NCBI GenBank assembly: GCA_943912755.1
Contig: CALTWF010000002.1
Coordinates: 62,001 to 126,000 of the forward strand
Origin: an uncultured Pseudomonas sp.
GTDB taxonomy: Bacteria > Pseudomonadota > Gammaproteobacteria > Pseudomonadales > Pseudomonadaceae
Length of the DNA: 64,000 bases
Reading direction: 5' to 3'
The notes under the pieces were generated by a model, which did not search any database, had not been told where the DNA came from, and worked only from the letters and a program-made list of their open reading frames with translations. Made by a program: the position numbers and the translations under genes. Below, piece after piece: positions 43,670 through 51,617 of the stretch. The first letter of the stretch is position 1. Each line of letters begins with the position of its first letter.

Positions 43670-44953
43670 ATGTCCCGTTCCGAAAGCCTGTTCGCCAGCG
43701 CCCAGAAACACATTCCCGGTGGCGTCAACTCGCCTGTCCGCGCCTTCCGCAGCGTCGGCGGTACCCCGCTGTTCTTCAAGCATGCCGAAGGCGCCTACGT
43801 CACCGATGAAGACGACAAGCGCTATGTCGACTACGTCGGCTCCTGGGGCCCGATGATCCTCGGCCACAGCCACCCGGACGTGCTGGAATCGGTGCGCAAG
43901 CAACTGGCCCACGGCCTGTCCTACGGCGCCCCGACCGCCATGGAAACCGAGATGGCCGACCTGGTCTGCTCGCTGGTGCCGTCGATGGAAATGGTGCGCA
44001 TGGTCAGCTCCGGCACCGAGGCGACCATGAGCGCCATCCGCCTGGCCCGCGGCTTCACCGGTCGCGACAGCATCATCAAGTTCGAAGGCTGCTACCACGG
44101 TCACTCCGACAGCCTGCTGGTGAAGGCCGGCTCCGGCCTGCTGACCCAGGGCGTACCGAGCTCCGCCGGCGTCCCGGCCGACTTCGCCAAGCACACCCTG
44201 ACCCTGCCGTTCAACGATATCGACGCGGTCTCCGAGCTGCTCGGCAAGGCTGGCCAGGACGTGGCGTGCATCATCGTCGAGCCGGTGGCCGGCAACATGA
44301 ACTGCGTACCACCGGCGCCGGGCTTCCTCGAAGGCCTGCGCAGCCTGTGCGACCAGCACGGCGTGGTGCTGATCTTCGACGAAGTGATGACCGGTTTCCG
44401 CGTCGCCCTCGGCGGTGCCCAGGCCCACTACGGCGTCACCCCTGACCTGTCGACCTTCGGCAAGATCGTCGGTGGCGGCATGCCGGTCGGCTGCTTCGGC
44501 GGCAAGCGCCACATCATGCAGCAGATCGCCCCGCTGGGCCCGGTCTACCAGGCCGGCACCCTGTCCGGTAACCCGCTGGCCATGGCCGCCGGCCTGACCA
44601 CCCTGAAACTGATCAGCCGCCCGGGCTTCCATGACGAGCTGAGCGCCTTCACCAGCCGCCTGCTGGATGGCCTGCAACAGCGCGCCGATGCCGCTGGCGT
44701 ACCGTTCGTCACCACCCAGGCGGGGGGCATGTTCGGCCTGTATTTCACCGGCGCCGACGACATCGTCACCTTCGAGGACGTGATGGCCAGTGATGTCGAG
44801 CGCTTCAAGCGCTTCTTCCACCTGATGCTGGAAGGCGGCGTGTACCTGGCGCCAAGCGCCTTCGAAGCCGGCTTCACCTCGATCGCCCACGGCGAAACCG
44901 AGCTGAAGATCACCCTGGACGCCGCCGAGCGGGCTTTTGCCGCCCTGAAATAA
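43670..44953 (+). CDS. hemL: Glutamate-1-semialdehyde 2,1-aminomutase
   Basis: A 427-residue PLP aminomutase starting MSRSESLFASAQKHIPGGVN. The sequence has SSGTEATMSAIRLARGFTGR, GCYHGHSDSLLVKAGSG, LIFDEVMTGFRVALGGAQ and FGKIVGGGMPVGCFGG with the PLP lysine. It makes 5-aminolevulinate for haem. The start at 43670 has AGGAA-type spacing and the family N-terminus. A terminator-like hairpin follows. Confidence 0.96.
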   Translation: MSRSESLFASAQKHIPGGVNSPVRAFRSVGGTPLFFKHAEGAYVTDEDDKRYVDYVGSWGPMILGHSHPDVLESVRKQLAHGLSYGAPTAMETEMADLVCSLVPSMEMVRMVSSGTEATMSAIRLARGFTGRDSIIKFEGCYHGHSDSLLVKAGSGLLTQGVPSSAGVPADFAKHTLTLPFNDIDAVSELLGKAGQDVACIIVEPVAGNMNCVPPAPGFLEGLRSLCDQHGVVLIFDEVMTGFRVALGGAQAHYGVTPDLSTFGKIVGGGMPVGCFGGKRHIMQQIAPLGPVYQAGTLSGNPLAMAAGLTTLKLISRPGFHDELSAFTSRLLDGLQQRADAAGVPFVTTQAGGMFGLYFTGADDIVTFEDVMASDVERFKRFFHLMLEGGVYLAPSAFEAGFTSIAHGETELKITLDAAERAFAALK

Positions 44954-44971
44954 GGCGTTTCGGATAAAGAG

Positions 44972-45008
44972 AGGGGCGTCAGGCTTGTAGGCCTTTCGCC
45001 CCTTCTTT
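44972..45008 (+). terminator. Probable intrinsic terminator after hemL
   Basis: AGGGGCG (44972-44978) pairs with CGCCCCT (44997-45003), with an inner AGGC/GCCT stem, followed by TCTTTGT. It lies 18 bases after the hemL stop and probably ends the thiD-thiE-hemL transcript. Confidence 0.65.
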
Positions 45009-45153
45009 GTAGGAAAGCTCCACAGGCTTATGACTGAATTGCGCCTCATTGGCAGAAATTCTGGTAAAGACTTTGTAAGGTGGACGCTGCTTAACCCATA
45101 ATGTGCCACCAGACACACTTTGGCCGCAGCTTTGCAGAGGTAAGTCGATCACC

Positions 45154-45705
45154 ATGAACCGCGCCGGCCGCGCCCTCGCCCTGGGCTGCCTGTTGCTACT
45201 TCAGCCCCTGCTGGCCATCGCGGCAGGCGGCAACTCGTTGCTGATCCCCACCACGGGCCGCTGCACCCTGAACACGTCCCCCGAAGAACTCGCCGACGCC
45301 GTGACCCGCTGCAAGCAGGTCGCCCAGTCCGGTGACGCCCAGGCCCAGTACGAGCTGGGCGAGTTCTACTACGACGGCAAGAACACCACCCGCGACCTCA
45401 ACCAGGCACTGGGCTACTTCGAACAGGCCTCGCTGCAGGGCCAGGCCGATGCGCAATACAAGCTGGGGATGATGTTCGCCCGCGGCGAAGGCGTTTCGGC
45501 CAACAATGTGCAGGCCTACATCCTGCTGAAGATGGCGGCGGTCAACGGCGCCGAGGATGCGCTGGACGAAGCCGACGAAGTGTCGGCGCGGATGCCGCGC
45601 GACGAACTGGAAAACGCCACCCAGGTGCTGGGCCAGATCTTCCGCAAGTACCTGCTGGAGCTGCAGTCCGCCGACGGACGCACGCCCTTCTCGCCGCTTC
45701 CCTGA
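45154..45705 (+). CDS. Sel1-like (TPR) repeat periplasmic protein
   Basis: A 183-residue protein with a signal peptide (MNRAGRALALGCLLLLQPLL, cleavage after AIAA). Two Sel1-type repeats are visible: AQAQYELGEFYYDGKNTTRD and ADAQYKLGMMFARGEGVSAN. Such repeats mediate protein contacts. Synteny agrees with the Sel1 protein next to hemL in other Pseudomonas; function is unknown. It converges on the DUF1820 gene with a five-base gap. Confidence 0.87.
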   Translation: MNRAGRALALGCLLLLQPLLAIAAGGNSLLIPTTGRCTLNTSPEELADAVTRCKQVAQSGDAQAQYELGEFYYDGKNTTRDLNQALGYFEQASLQGQADAQYKLGMMFARGEGVSANNVQAYILLKMAAVNGAEDALDEADEVSARMPRDELENATQVLGQIFRKYLLELQSADGRTPFSPLP

Positions 45706-45709
45706 ACCC

Positions 45710-46036
45710 TTACCGCTCCGGCATCGGCATGGGGAACGGCATGACATTGCCGCTGCCCTTGGCCTCGCTGATCTTCGGCGTGCCCAGGCGCTCCACCTCG
45801 TCGATCCGCACGATGGAATGCATCGGCACGAAACTGCGGGTCACGCCTTCGAACTGCGCCTTCAGCTTCTCTTCGCTGGGATCGACCACCACCTGGGTAC
45901 GCTCGCCGAAGACGAACTCCTCGATTTCCAGGAAGCCCCACAGATCGCTCTGGTAGATCTGCTTGGCGTACATCTCGAACACCTGGCCCTGGTTGAGGAA
46001 GATCACTTTGTAGATGGGGGCTTCACGCTTGGTCAT
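45710..46036 (-). CDS. DUF1820 family protein
   Basis: A 108-residue protein starting MTKREAPIYKVIFLNQGQVF. YAKQIYQSDLWGFLEIEEFV, VVDPSEEKLKAQFEGV and RSFVPMHSIVRIDEVERLGT match DUF1820, a conserved gammaproteobacterial family of unknown role. The start at 46036 is chosen over one five codons upstream by family length. Position next to the Sel1 gene is conserved in Pseudomonas. Confidence 0.9.
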   Translation of the reverse strand: MTKREAPIYKVIFLNQGQVFEMYAKQIYQSDLWGFLEIEEFVFGERTQVVVDPSEEKLKAQFEGVTRSFVPMHSIVRIDEVERLGTPKISEAKGSGNVMPFPMPMPER

Positions 46037-46109
46037 GTTCGGCAGGAGCAATGGCTGTCAAGAAAGGTCGCGAATCATAGCACAGCCCCCCCGGCGGACA
46101 GTGCCCAGG

Positions 46110-46163
46110 GCTCTCGCCAGGCATAACCGTTTCGTCAACTTCTTCTGCGACAATCCCCGCCAG
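46110..46163 (+). pseudogene. miaB: Probable C-terminal remnant of miaB
   Basis: On the plus strand, codons 46125-46160 read NRFVNFFCDNPR, which I recognise as resembling the TRAM-domain motif near the end of Pseudomonas MiaB (NNR-V-NF-CDNPR). The fragment is in the place and orientation where miaB normally precedes ybeZ, but only 277 bases separate DUF1820 from ybeZ, so the remaining roughly 430 codons are gone. Similarity ends after CDNPR. The stretch 46037-46313 holds no other gene. This is inference from a short match. Confidence 0.45.
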
Positions 46164-46313
46164 ACCGGTACTGCAAGGCCCCGCCTGCCGCCCGACCCGC
46201 CCCCGACCAATGACGGAGCCGCCACCCATTGATCGTTTCAGCGCTTTCGCGGCCCCGCAGTCGGGGTTATTCTCTAGGACATATTTCTTGCCCAAGGGCG
46301 GCTTAAAACAACC

Positions 46314-47312
46314 TTGAACGCACCCATCGAACCCCATCGTTTCATTCTCGAGCCTTTCGAAGCTCACCGTTTCGCCAATCTGTGCGGCCAGTTCGACGAG
46401 CACCTGCGCCTGATCGAACAACGCCTGGCCATCGAAATCCGCAACCGCGGCAACCAGTTCGAACTGATCGGCGAACCCCGGGTCACCTCCACTGCCGAGC
46501 AGCTGCTGCGCCGTCTCTATCGCGAGACCAAGGCCACCGAGCTGTCGCCGGAAATGGTCCATCTCTATCTCCAGGAATCTTCCGTCGAAGCCCTGGAAAA
46601 CCCGGCGGTCAACGAAGTCAGCGTTTCGCTGCGCACGCGCAAGGGCGTCATTCGTCCGCGCGGCCTCAACCAGCAGCGCTACGTCAAGGAAGTCCTCGGC
46701 AACGACATCAACTTCGGCATCGGCCCTGCCGGTACCGGCAAGACCTACCTGGCCGTGGCCTGCGCGGTGGACGCGCTGGAGCGCGAACAGGTGCGGCGCA
46801 TCCTGCTGGTGCGCCCGGCGGTCGAAGCGGGCGAAAAGCTCGGCTTCCTGCCCGGCGACCTCGCACAGAAGATCGACCCTTACCTGCGCCCGCTCTACGA
46901 CGCGCTGTATGAGATGCTCGGCTTCGAACACGTGGCCAAGCTGATCGAGCGCCAGGTGATCGAGATCGCCCCGCTGGCCTACATGCGCGGCCGCACCCTG
47001 AACAACAGCTTCATCATCCTCGACGAAAGCCAGAACACCACCGTCGAACAGATGAAGATGTTCCTCACCCGCATCGGTTTCGGCTCCACCGCCGTGATCA
47101 CTGGCGACATCACCCAGGTCGACCTGCCGAAAGGCACCAAGTCCGGCCTGGCCCATGTCATCCAGGTGCTCAAGGACGTGCCGGGCATCAGCTTCACCCA
47201 CTTCCAGCCCAAGGACGTGGTCCGCCACCCGTTGGTGCAACGCATCGTCGAGGCCTACGAGCGCTTCGACGACCAGCAGGCCAAGGCCCAGGGCACCCAA
47301 CGCGATGCTTGA
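46314..47312 (+). CDS. ybeZ: PhoH-like ATPase YbeZ
   Basis: A 332-residue protein starting at TTG (MNAPIEPHRFILEPFEAHRF). An N-terminal KH-like region precedes the PhoH ATPase: Walker A FGIGPAGTGKTYLA near residue 140, LLVRPAVEAGEKLGFLPGDL, and Walker B FIILDESQN. It works with YbeY in rRNA processing. The TTG start is kept because the N-terminal sequence from it is conserved and no ATG is nearby. It overlaps ybeY by eight bases. Confidence 0.93.
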   Translation: MNAPIEPHRFILEPFEAHRFANLCGQFDEHLRLIEQRLAIEIRNRGNQFELIGEPRVTSTAEQLLRRLYRETKATELSPEMVHLYLQESSVEALENPAVNEVSVSLRTRKGVIRPRGLNQQRYVKEVLGNDINFGIGPAGTGKTYLAVACAVDALEREQVRRILLVRPAVEAGEKLGFLPGDLAQKIDPYLRPLYDALYEMLGFEHVAKLIERQVIEIAPLAYMRGRTLNNSFIILDESQNTTVEQMKMFLTRIGFGSTAVITGDITQVDLPKGTKSGLAHVIQVLKDVPGISFTHFQPKDVVRHPLVQRIVEAYERFDDQQAKAQGTQRDA

Positions 47313-47799
47313 ACTGGACCTGCAAGTCGCGACCGACAAGGCCGCGCCCGACGAAGCGCTGTTCCGCCGCTGGTGCGAACTGGCCCTGCGCCAGCGCACG
47401 GCGGATTCGGAAATGACCATCCGCCTGGTGGATGAAGCCGAAGGCCGCGAGCTGAACCACACCTACCGGCACAAGGACTACGCCACCAACGTACTGTCCT
47501 TCCCCGCCGACGTTCCCGACGACATGCTCGATATCCCGCTGCTGGGGGACCTGGTGATCTGCGTCGCGGTGGTCGAGCGCGAGGCCGCCGAGCAAGGCAA
47601 GTCCCTCGAAGCCCACTGGGCGCACCTGGTCATCCACGGCTGCCTGCACCTGCTGGGCTACGACCACATCGACGACGATGAGGCCGAGGAAATGGAAGCA
47701 CTGGAACGAACGTTGCTTGCCGAACTGGGTCATCCGGACCCATACGCCGACGACGAAGACGACACCCCACACACTGATATCTGCAAGGATCACGAGTAA
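47305..47799 (+). CDS. ybeY: Endoribonuclease YbeY
   Basis: A 164-residue metalloprotein starting MLELDLQVATDKAAPDEALF. NHTYRHKDYATNVLSFPADV is the conserved core, and HLVIHGCLHLLGYDHIDDD carries the three zinc-binding histidines. It matures the 3' end of 16S rRNA and takes part in ribosome quality control. The C-terminus has an acidic tail (DDEDDTPHTD). It overlaps the ybeZ end by eight bases and ends five bases before corC. Confidence 0.94.
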   Translation: MLELDLQVATDKAAPDEALFRRWCELALRQRTADSEMTIRLVDEAEGRELNHTYRHKDYATNVLSFPADVPDDMLDIPLLGDLVICVAVVEREAAEQGKSLEAHWAHLVIHGCLHLLGYDHIDDDEAEEMEALERTLLAELGHPDPYADDEDDTPHTDICKDHE

Positions 47800-47804
47800 C
47801 CGCC

Positions 47805-48644
47805 ATGAGCGAAGATCGATCGAGCAACGGGCAAAAGTCATGGCTTGGCAAGCTGACCCAGGCTTTTGCCCATGAGCCGAAAAACCGCCAGGAGCTCCTT
47901 GAGCTGCTGCGCGAAGCGCACCAGAACAAGCTGCTCGACAGCGAAGCCCTGACCATCGTCGAAGGCGCCATCCAGGTCGCCGACCTGCAGGTCCGCGACA
48001 TCATGGTGCCGCGCTCGCAGATGATCAGCATCAAGGCCTCGCAATCGCCGCGGGAGTTCCTCCCGGCGATCATCGACGCCGCGCACTCGCGCTACCCGGT
48101 GGTCGGCGAAAGCCACGACGATGTCCTCGGCGTGCTGCTGGCCAAGGACCTGTTGCCACTCATCCTCAAGGAGAACGGCGACAGCTTCAGCATCAAGGAC
48201 CTGCTCCGCCCGGCCACCTTCGTGCCCGAATCCAAGCGCCTCAACGTGCTGCTGCGCGAATTCCGCGCCAACCACAACCACATGGCCATCGTCATCGACG
48301 AATACGGCGGCGTGGCTGGCCTGGTGACCATCGAGGACGTGCTGGAGCAGATCGTCGGCGATATCGAGGACGAGCACGACGTCGAGGAAGACAGCTACAT
48401 CAAGCCGCTGCCCAGCGGTGACTTCCTGATCAAGGCGCTGACGCCGATCGAGAACTTCAACGAGTTCTTCGACAGCGAGTTCTCCGACGACGAGTTCGAC
48501 ACCGTTGGCGGCCTGGTCATGAGTGCCTTCGGACACCTGCCCAAGCGCAACGAGACTACCGAGATCGGGCCTTATCGCTTCCGCATCCTCAACGCCGACA
48601 GCCGGCGGATACACCTGCTGCGCCTGACGCCCATCACCCGTTAA
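47805..48644 (+). CDS. corC: CorC/HlyC family CBS-domain protein
   Basis: A 279-residue cytoplasmic protein. Two CBS domains occupy residues about 65-190 (QVRDIMVPRSQMISIKASQS; VIDEYGGVAGLVTIEDVLEQ), followed by the acidic linker IVGDIEDEHDVEEDS and a CorC_HlyC domain (FNEFFDSEFSDDEFDTVGGL). It is linked to magnesium and cobalt resistance in enterobacteria, and in many genomes to ybeY and lnt as here. Confidence 0.93.
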   Translation: MSEDRSSNGQKSWLGKLTQAFAHEPKNRQELLELLREAHQNKLLDSEALTIVEGAIQVADLQVRDIMVPRSQMISIKASQSPREFLPAIIDAAHSRYPVVGESHDDVLGVLLAKDLLPLILKENGDSFSIKDLLRPATFVPESKRLNVLLREFRANHNHMAIVIDEYGGVAGLVTIEDVLEQIVGDIEDEHDVEEDSYIKPLPSGDFLIKALTPIENFNEFFDSEFSDDEFDTVGGLVMSAFGHLPKRNETTEIGPYRFRILNADSRRIHLLRLTPITR

Positions 48645-48652
48645 GGACAACC

Positions 48653-50170
48653 ATGCGCTGGATCACCCGCCCCGGCTGGCCCGGTAACCTGCTGGCCGTG
48701 GCGGCCGGCGCCCTGACCACCCTGACCCTGGCTCCGTTCGACATCTGGCCCCTGGCCCTGGTGGCGCTGGGCCTGTTCTACCTTGGCCTGCGCGAGCTGA
48801 GCCCACGCCAGGCCCTGTGGCGCGGCTGGCACTACGGCTTCGGCCTGTTCGCCGCCGGCACCTGGTGGATCTACGTCAGCATCCACGACTACGGCGGCGC
48901 CTCGGCGCTACTGGCCGGCGGGCTGATGCTGGCGTTCTTCGCCGCCATTGCCTGGTTCTTCGCCCTGCCCGCCTGGGTCTGGGCGCGCTGGCTGCGGCGC
49001 AATGAAGCGCCACTGGCCGACGCCCTCGGCTTCGCCGCCCTGTGGCTGGCCCAGGAAGCGTTCCGTGGCTGGTTCCTCACCGGTTTCCCCTGGCTCTACG
49101 CCGGCTACAGCCAGCTCGACGGCCCGCTGGCCGGGCTCGCGCCGCTGGGCGGCATGTGGCTGGTGTCCTTCACCCTGGCGCTGACCGCGGCGCTGCTGTG
49201 CAACCTGCACCGCCTGCGCCAGCGCAAGGCGTTCCTCGCCGCCGGCGTGCTCCTGCTGATCGGCCCCTGGGCGATCGGCATCGCCCTCAAGGGCCACGCC
49301 TGGACCGTCCCGTCCGGCGAGCCGCTGAAGGTCGCGGCGATCCAGGGCAATATCGAACAGAGCCTGAAATGGGAGCCGAGCGAGCTGCGCCGGCAACTGG
49401 AGCTGTATCGCGACCTGAGTTTCAGCAGCAAGCCGGCGGACCTGATCGTCTGGCCGGAGACTGCCGTGCCGGTGTTCAAGGACAGCGTGCAGGGTTACCT
49501 GGACATGATGAGCGGCTTTGCCGCCGATCGGCATTCGGCGCTGATCACCGGAGTTCCGGTACGCCTGTTCGAACACGGGCAGCGCCGCTACTTCAACGGC
49601 ATCACCGCCGTCGGCGAAGGCGACGGCACCTACCTCAAGCAGAAGCTGGTGCCGTTCGGCGAGTACGTGCCGCTGCAGGACCTGCTGCGCGGCCTGATCG
49701 AATTCTTCGACCTGCCGATGTCCGACTTCGCCCGCGGCCCGGCCGACCAGGCGCTGATCCAGGCCAAGGGCTACCAACTGGCGCCGTTCATCTGCTACGA
49801 AGTGGTCTACCCGGAGCTGGCCGCCAGCCTGGCGGCGCGCAGCGACATCCTCCTGACCATCAGCAACGACACCTGGTTCGGCAAGTCCATCGGCCCGCTG
49901 CAGCACCTGCAGATGGCCCAGATGCGCGCCCTGGAGGCCGGACGCTGGATGATCCGCGCAACCAACAACGGCGTCACCGGACTGATCGACCCGTTCGGCC
50001 GCATCACCGCGCAGATCCCGCAGTTCGAGCGCGGCATCCTGTACGGGGAAGTCGTACCGATGCAGCAACTCACCCCCTACCTGCAATGGCGCTCCTGGCC
50101 GCTGGCCATTCTCTGCGTCCTGCTGCTGGGCTGGGCATTGCTGACCAGCCGGATCGCCAAGGCGGTGTGA
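48653..50170 (+). CDS. lnt: Apolipoprotein N-acyltransferase
   Basis: A 505-residue inner-membrane enzyme. The first 210 residues contain about six helices, then a periplasmic nitrilase domain with the triad Glu (IVWPETAVPVF), Lys (LKQKLVPFGEYVPL) and Cys (FICYEVVYPELA), and a last helix near the C-terminus. It adds the third acyl chain to lipoproteins. It starts eight bases after corC and converges on ydcF with a four-base gap. Confidence 0.95.
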   Translation: MRWITRPGWPGNLLAVAAGALTTLTLAPFDIWPLALVALGLFYLGLRELSPRQALWRGWHYGFGLFAAGTWWIYVSIHDYGGASALLAGGLMLAFFAAIAWFFALPAWVWARWLRRNEAPLADALGFAALWLAQEAFRGWFLTGFPWLYAGYSQLDGPLAGLAPLGGMWLVSFTLALTAALLCNLHRLRQRKAFLAAGVLLLIGPWAIGIALKGHAWTVPSGEPLKVAAIQGNIEQSLKWEPSELRRQLELYRDLSFSSKPADLIVWPETAVPVFKDSVQGYLDMMSGFAADRHSALITGVPVRLFEHGQRRYFNGITAVGEGDGTYLKQKLVPFGEYVPLQDLLRGLIEFFDLPMSDFARGPADQALIQAKGYQLAPFICYEVVYPELAASLAARSDILLTISNDTWFGKSIGPLQHLQMAQMRALEAGRWMIRATNNGVTGLIDPFGRITAQIPQFERGILYGEVVPMQQLTPYLQWRSWPLAILCVLLLGWALLTSRIAKAV

Positions 50171-50174
50171 GGCA

Positions 50175-50936
50175 TCAATAGAAAAGTCGATAGCCGATCA
50201 GGCCAACCGCTTCGTTGAGCAACTGGCCGTTCTGCCGCACGGCCCTGGCCTCCGGGATCCAGCCGGCGAACGGACGGCCATGGTCAAGACCAAGGAAGCC
50301 CACCGGCGCCGGCACCACCTCGAAACCGGCGCGCTGGAAGCTCCATACCGAACGCTGCATATGCCAGGACTGGGTTACCAGAACGACACGCTTGACCCCT
50401 TGCGGCAGCAGTATCGCGGCGCTCAGCTCGGCATTCTCCCACGTGGTGCGGCTCGCCTCCTCCAGCCAGCGCACCGGTACGCCGAAGTCACGTTGCATTG
50501 AATCCGCCATCAGCCGCGCTTCGCTGGGCGGCATGCCGTAATGCAAGCCACCGGTAGTCAGTACCGGCAACCCGGAGGCCTTGGCCAACTGCGCGGCATA
50601 CCGCATGCGTTCGAGGGCGATATCGCTCGGCTGGTCCTGCAACCCCCAGGCGGGATCGCCACGCTCGCGCCCGGCACCAAGGATGACGATCGCATCGGCG
50701 CGCCCGGCCAGCTTCGCCCATTCGTCCGGGGCCAGGGCCGGCAGCGTTTCGATCTGCCGGGCAAATTGCTGCATGACCACTGGCAGACTCATCAGCCATA
50801 GGCCTCCCAGCCCACCGACAAAACACACGAGCGCCGTGCGCGGCCATGACTTGCGCAGCCACCATGCCGCAATCAACAGCAGGAACAGGACACCGGGCGG
50901 CATCAGCCATTGTTTGATGAAAAAGCGAAAAGGCAT
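50175..50936 (-). CDS. YdcF/DUF218 family membrane protein
   Basis: A 253-residue protein with two N-terminal helices (MPPGVLFLLLIAAWW and ALVCFVGGLGGLWLMSLPVV). The periplasmic DUF218 domain follows: ADAIVILGAGRERG, VLTTGGLHYGMPPSEARLMA, EEASRTTWENAELSAAILLP and VVLVTQSWHMQRSVWSFQRA. Relatives (SanA, ElyC, YdcF) are involved in envelope homeostasis or bind S-adenosylmethionine; the exact role is unknown. Confidence 0.88.
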   Translation of the reverse strand: MPFRFFIKQWLMPPGVLFLLLIAAWWLRKSWPRTALVCFVGGLGGLWLMSLPVVMQQFARQIETLPALAPDEWAKLAGRADAIVILGAGRERGDPAWGLQDQPSDIALERMRYAAQLAKASGLPVLTTGGLHYGMPPSEARLMADSMQRDFGVPVRWLEEASRTTWENAELSAAILLPQGVKRVVLVTQSWHMQRSVWSFQRAGFEVVPAPVGFLGLDHGRPFAGWIPEARAVRQNGQLLNEAVGLIGYRLFY

Positions 50937-50967
50937 CGGGCATCTCCATGAAAAGTGCCGGAAGCCT

Positions 50968-51001
50968 AAAGAAAAACGGCGCCCGATGACACCGGGCGCC
51001 G
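50968..51001 (-). terminator. Rho-independent terminator after the 105-residue ORF
   Basis: On the minus strand CGGCGCCCG (51001-50993) pairs with CGGGCGCCG (50985-50977), followed by TTTTTCTTT (50976-50968). It ends the short minus-strand gene at 51061 before ydcF. Confidence 0.85.
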
Positions 51002-51060
51002 ATCAGAATGAACAAACCCGCATGGCGCACTCCATCCTGCGCCGTTGATATCCCGAACGG

Positions 51061-51378
51061 TTATTTGCAGTGCAGCGTTCTGGATTTGAGCGCTGTGGCG
51101 GAACGTTTCCGGTCCTTGAGCCAGATGACCCGGCCAGGGGTGGGCGTTTCTACCGGGGGTAATGCGACGGAAATCTTCTGGCCCCGTGCCGGAGCAGCCT
51201 CCAGCCAGGCCTTGATGACGTCGAACTCGGCTCGGCTGAGGCCGCGCAGTTCCAATTCGGCGGGCATTTCATCGCGCAATCGCTGCGAGGTGCGGGCCAC
51301 ATCCAGGGCCAGCCCCAGGCGATCGATCAGGCGTTCGTAGATTTCCGGTTTAGCTGCATGTTGCTGCGACTCTCCCAT
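51061..51378 (-). CDS. Hypothetical protein
   Basis: A 105-residue protein starting MGESQQHAAKPEIYERLIDR. The N-terminal two-thirds are predicted helical (LGLALDVARTSQRLRDEMPA, then LSRAEFDVIKAWLEAAPARG) and the C-terminus is basic (LKDRKRSATALKSRT). No domain was recognised. An intrinsic terminator after the stop supports a real transcript. It is divergent from leuS across 239 bases, which contain only a presumed leuS promoter with a possible TATGCT -10. Confidence 0.65.
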   Translation of the reverse strand: MGESQQHAAKPEIYERLIDRLGLALDVARTSQRLRDEMPAELELRGLSRAEFDVIKAWLEAAPARGQKISVALPPVETPTPGRVIWLKDRKRSATALKSRTLHCK

Positions 51379-51617
51379 CCGTTCACCTCATTGAAGATAA
51401 AATTCATCTCCCCCACGAATGAGCTTAGCGTCACCCTCGAAACGGGCCGGACGCCGCGACCAACGGCCCCTGGCGGCGCGTGCCGATGCAATCAGGGTTT
51501 CCCACGACCATTGGGGGTCATGTATGCTACGGCGTTCACTCTTGACGCCGGATTGCCGGGCAAAACGGCGTAACGCCAGCCTGGATAAGGTCTCCCATTT
51601 CTCAGCGCAAAGTAGCC

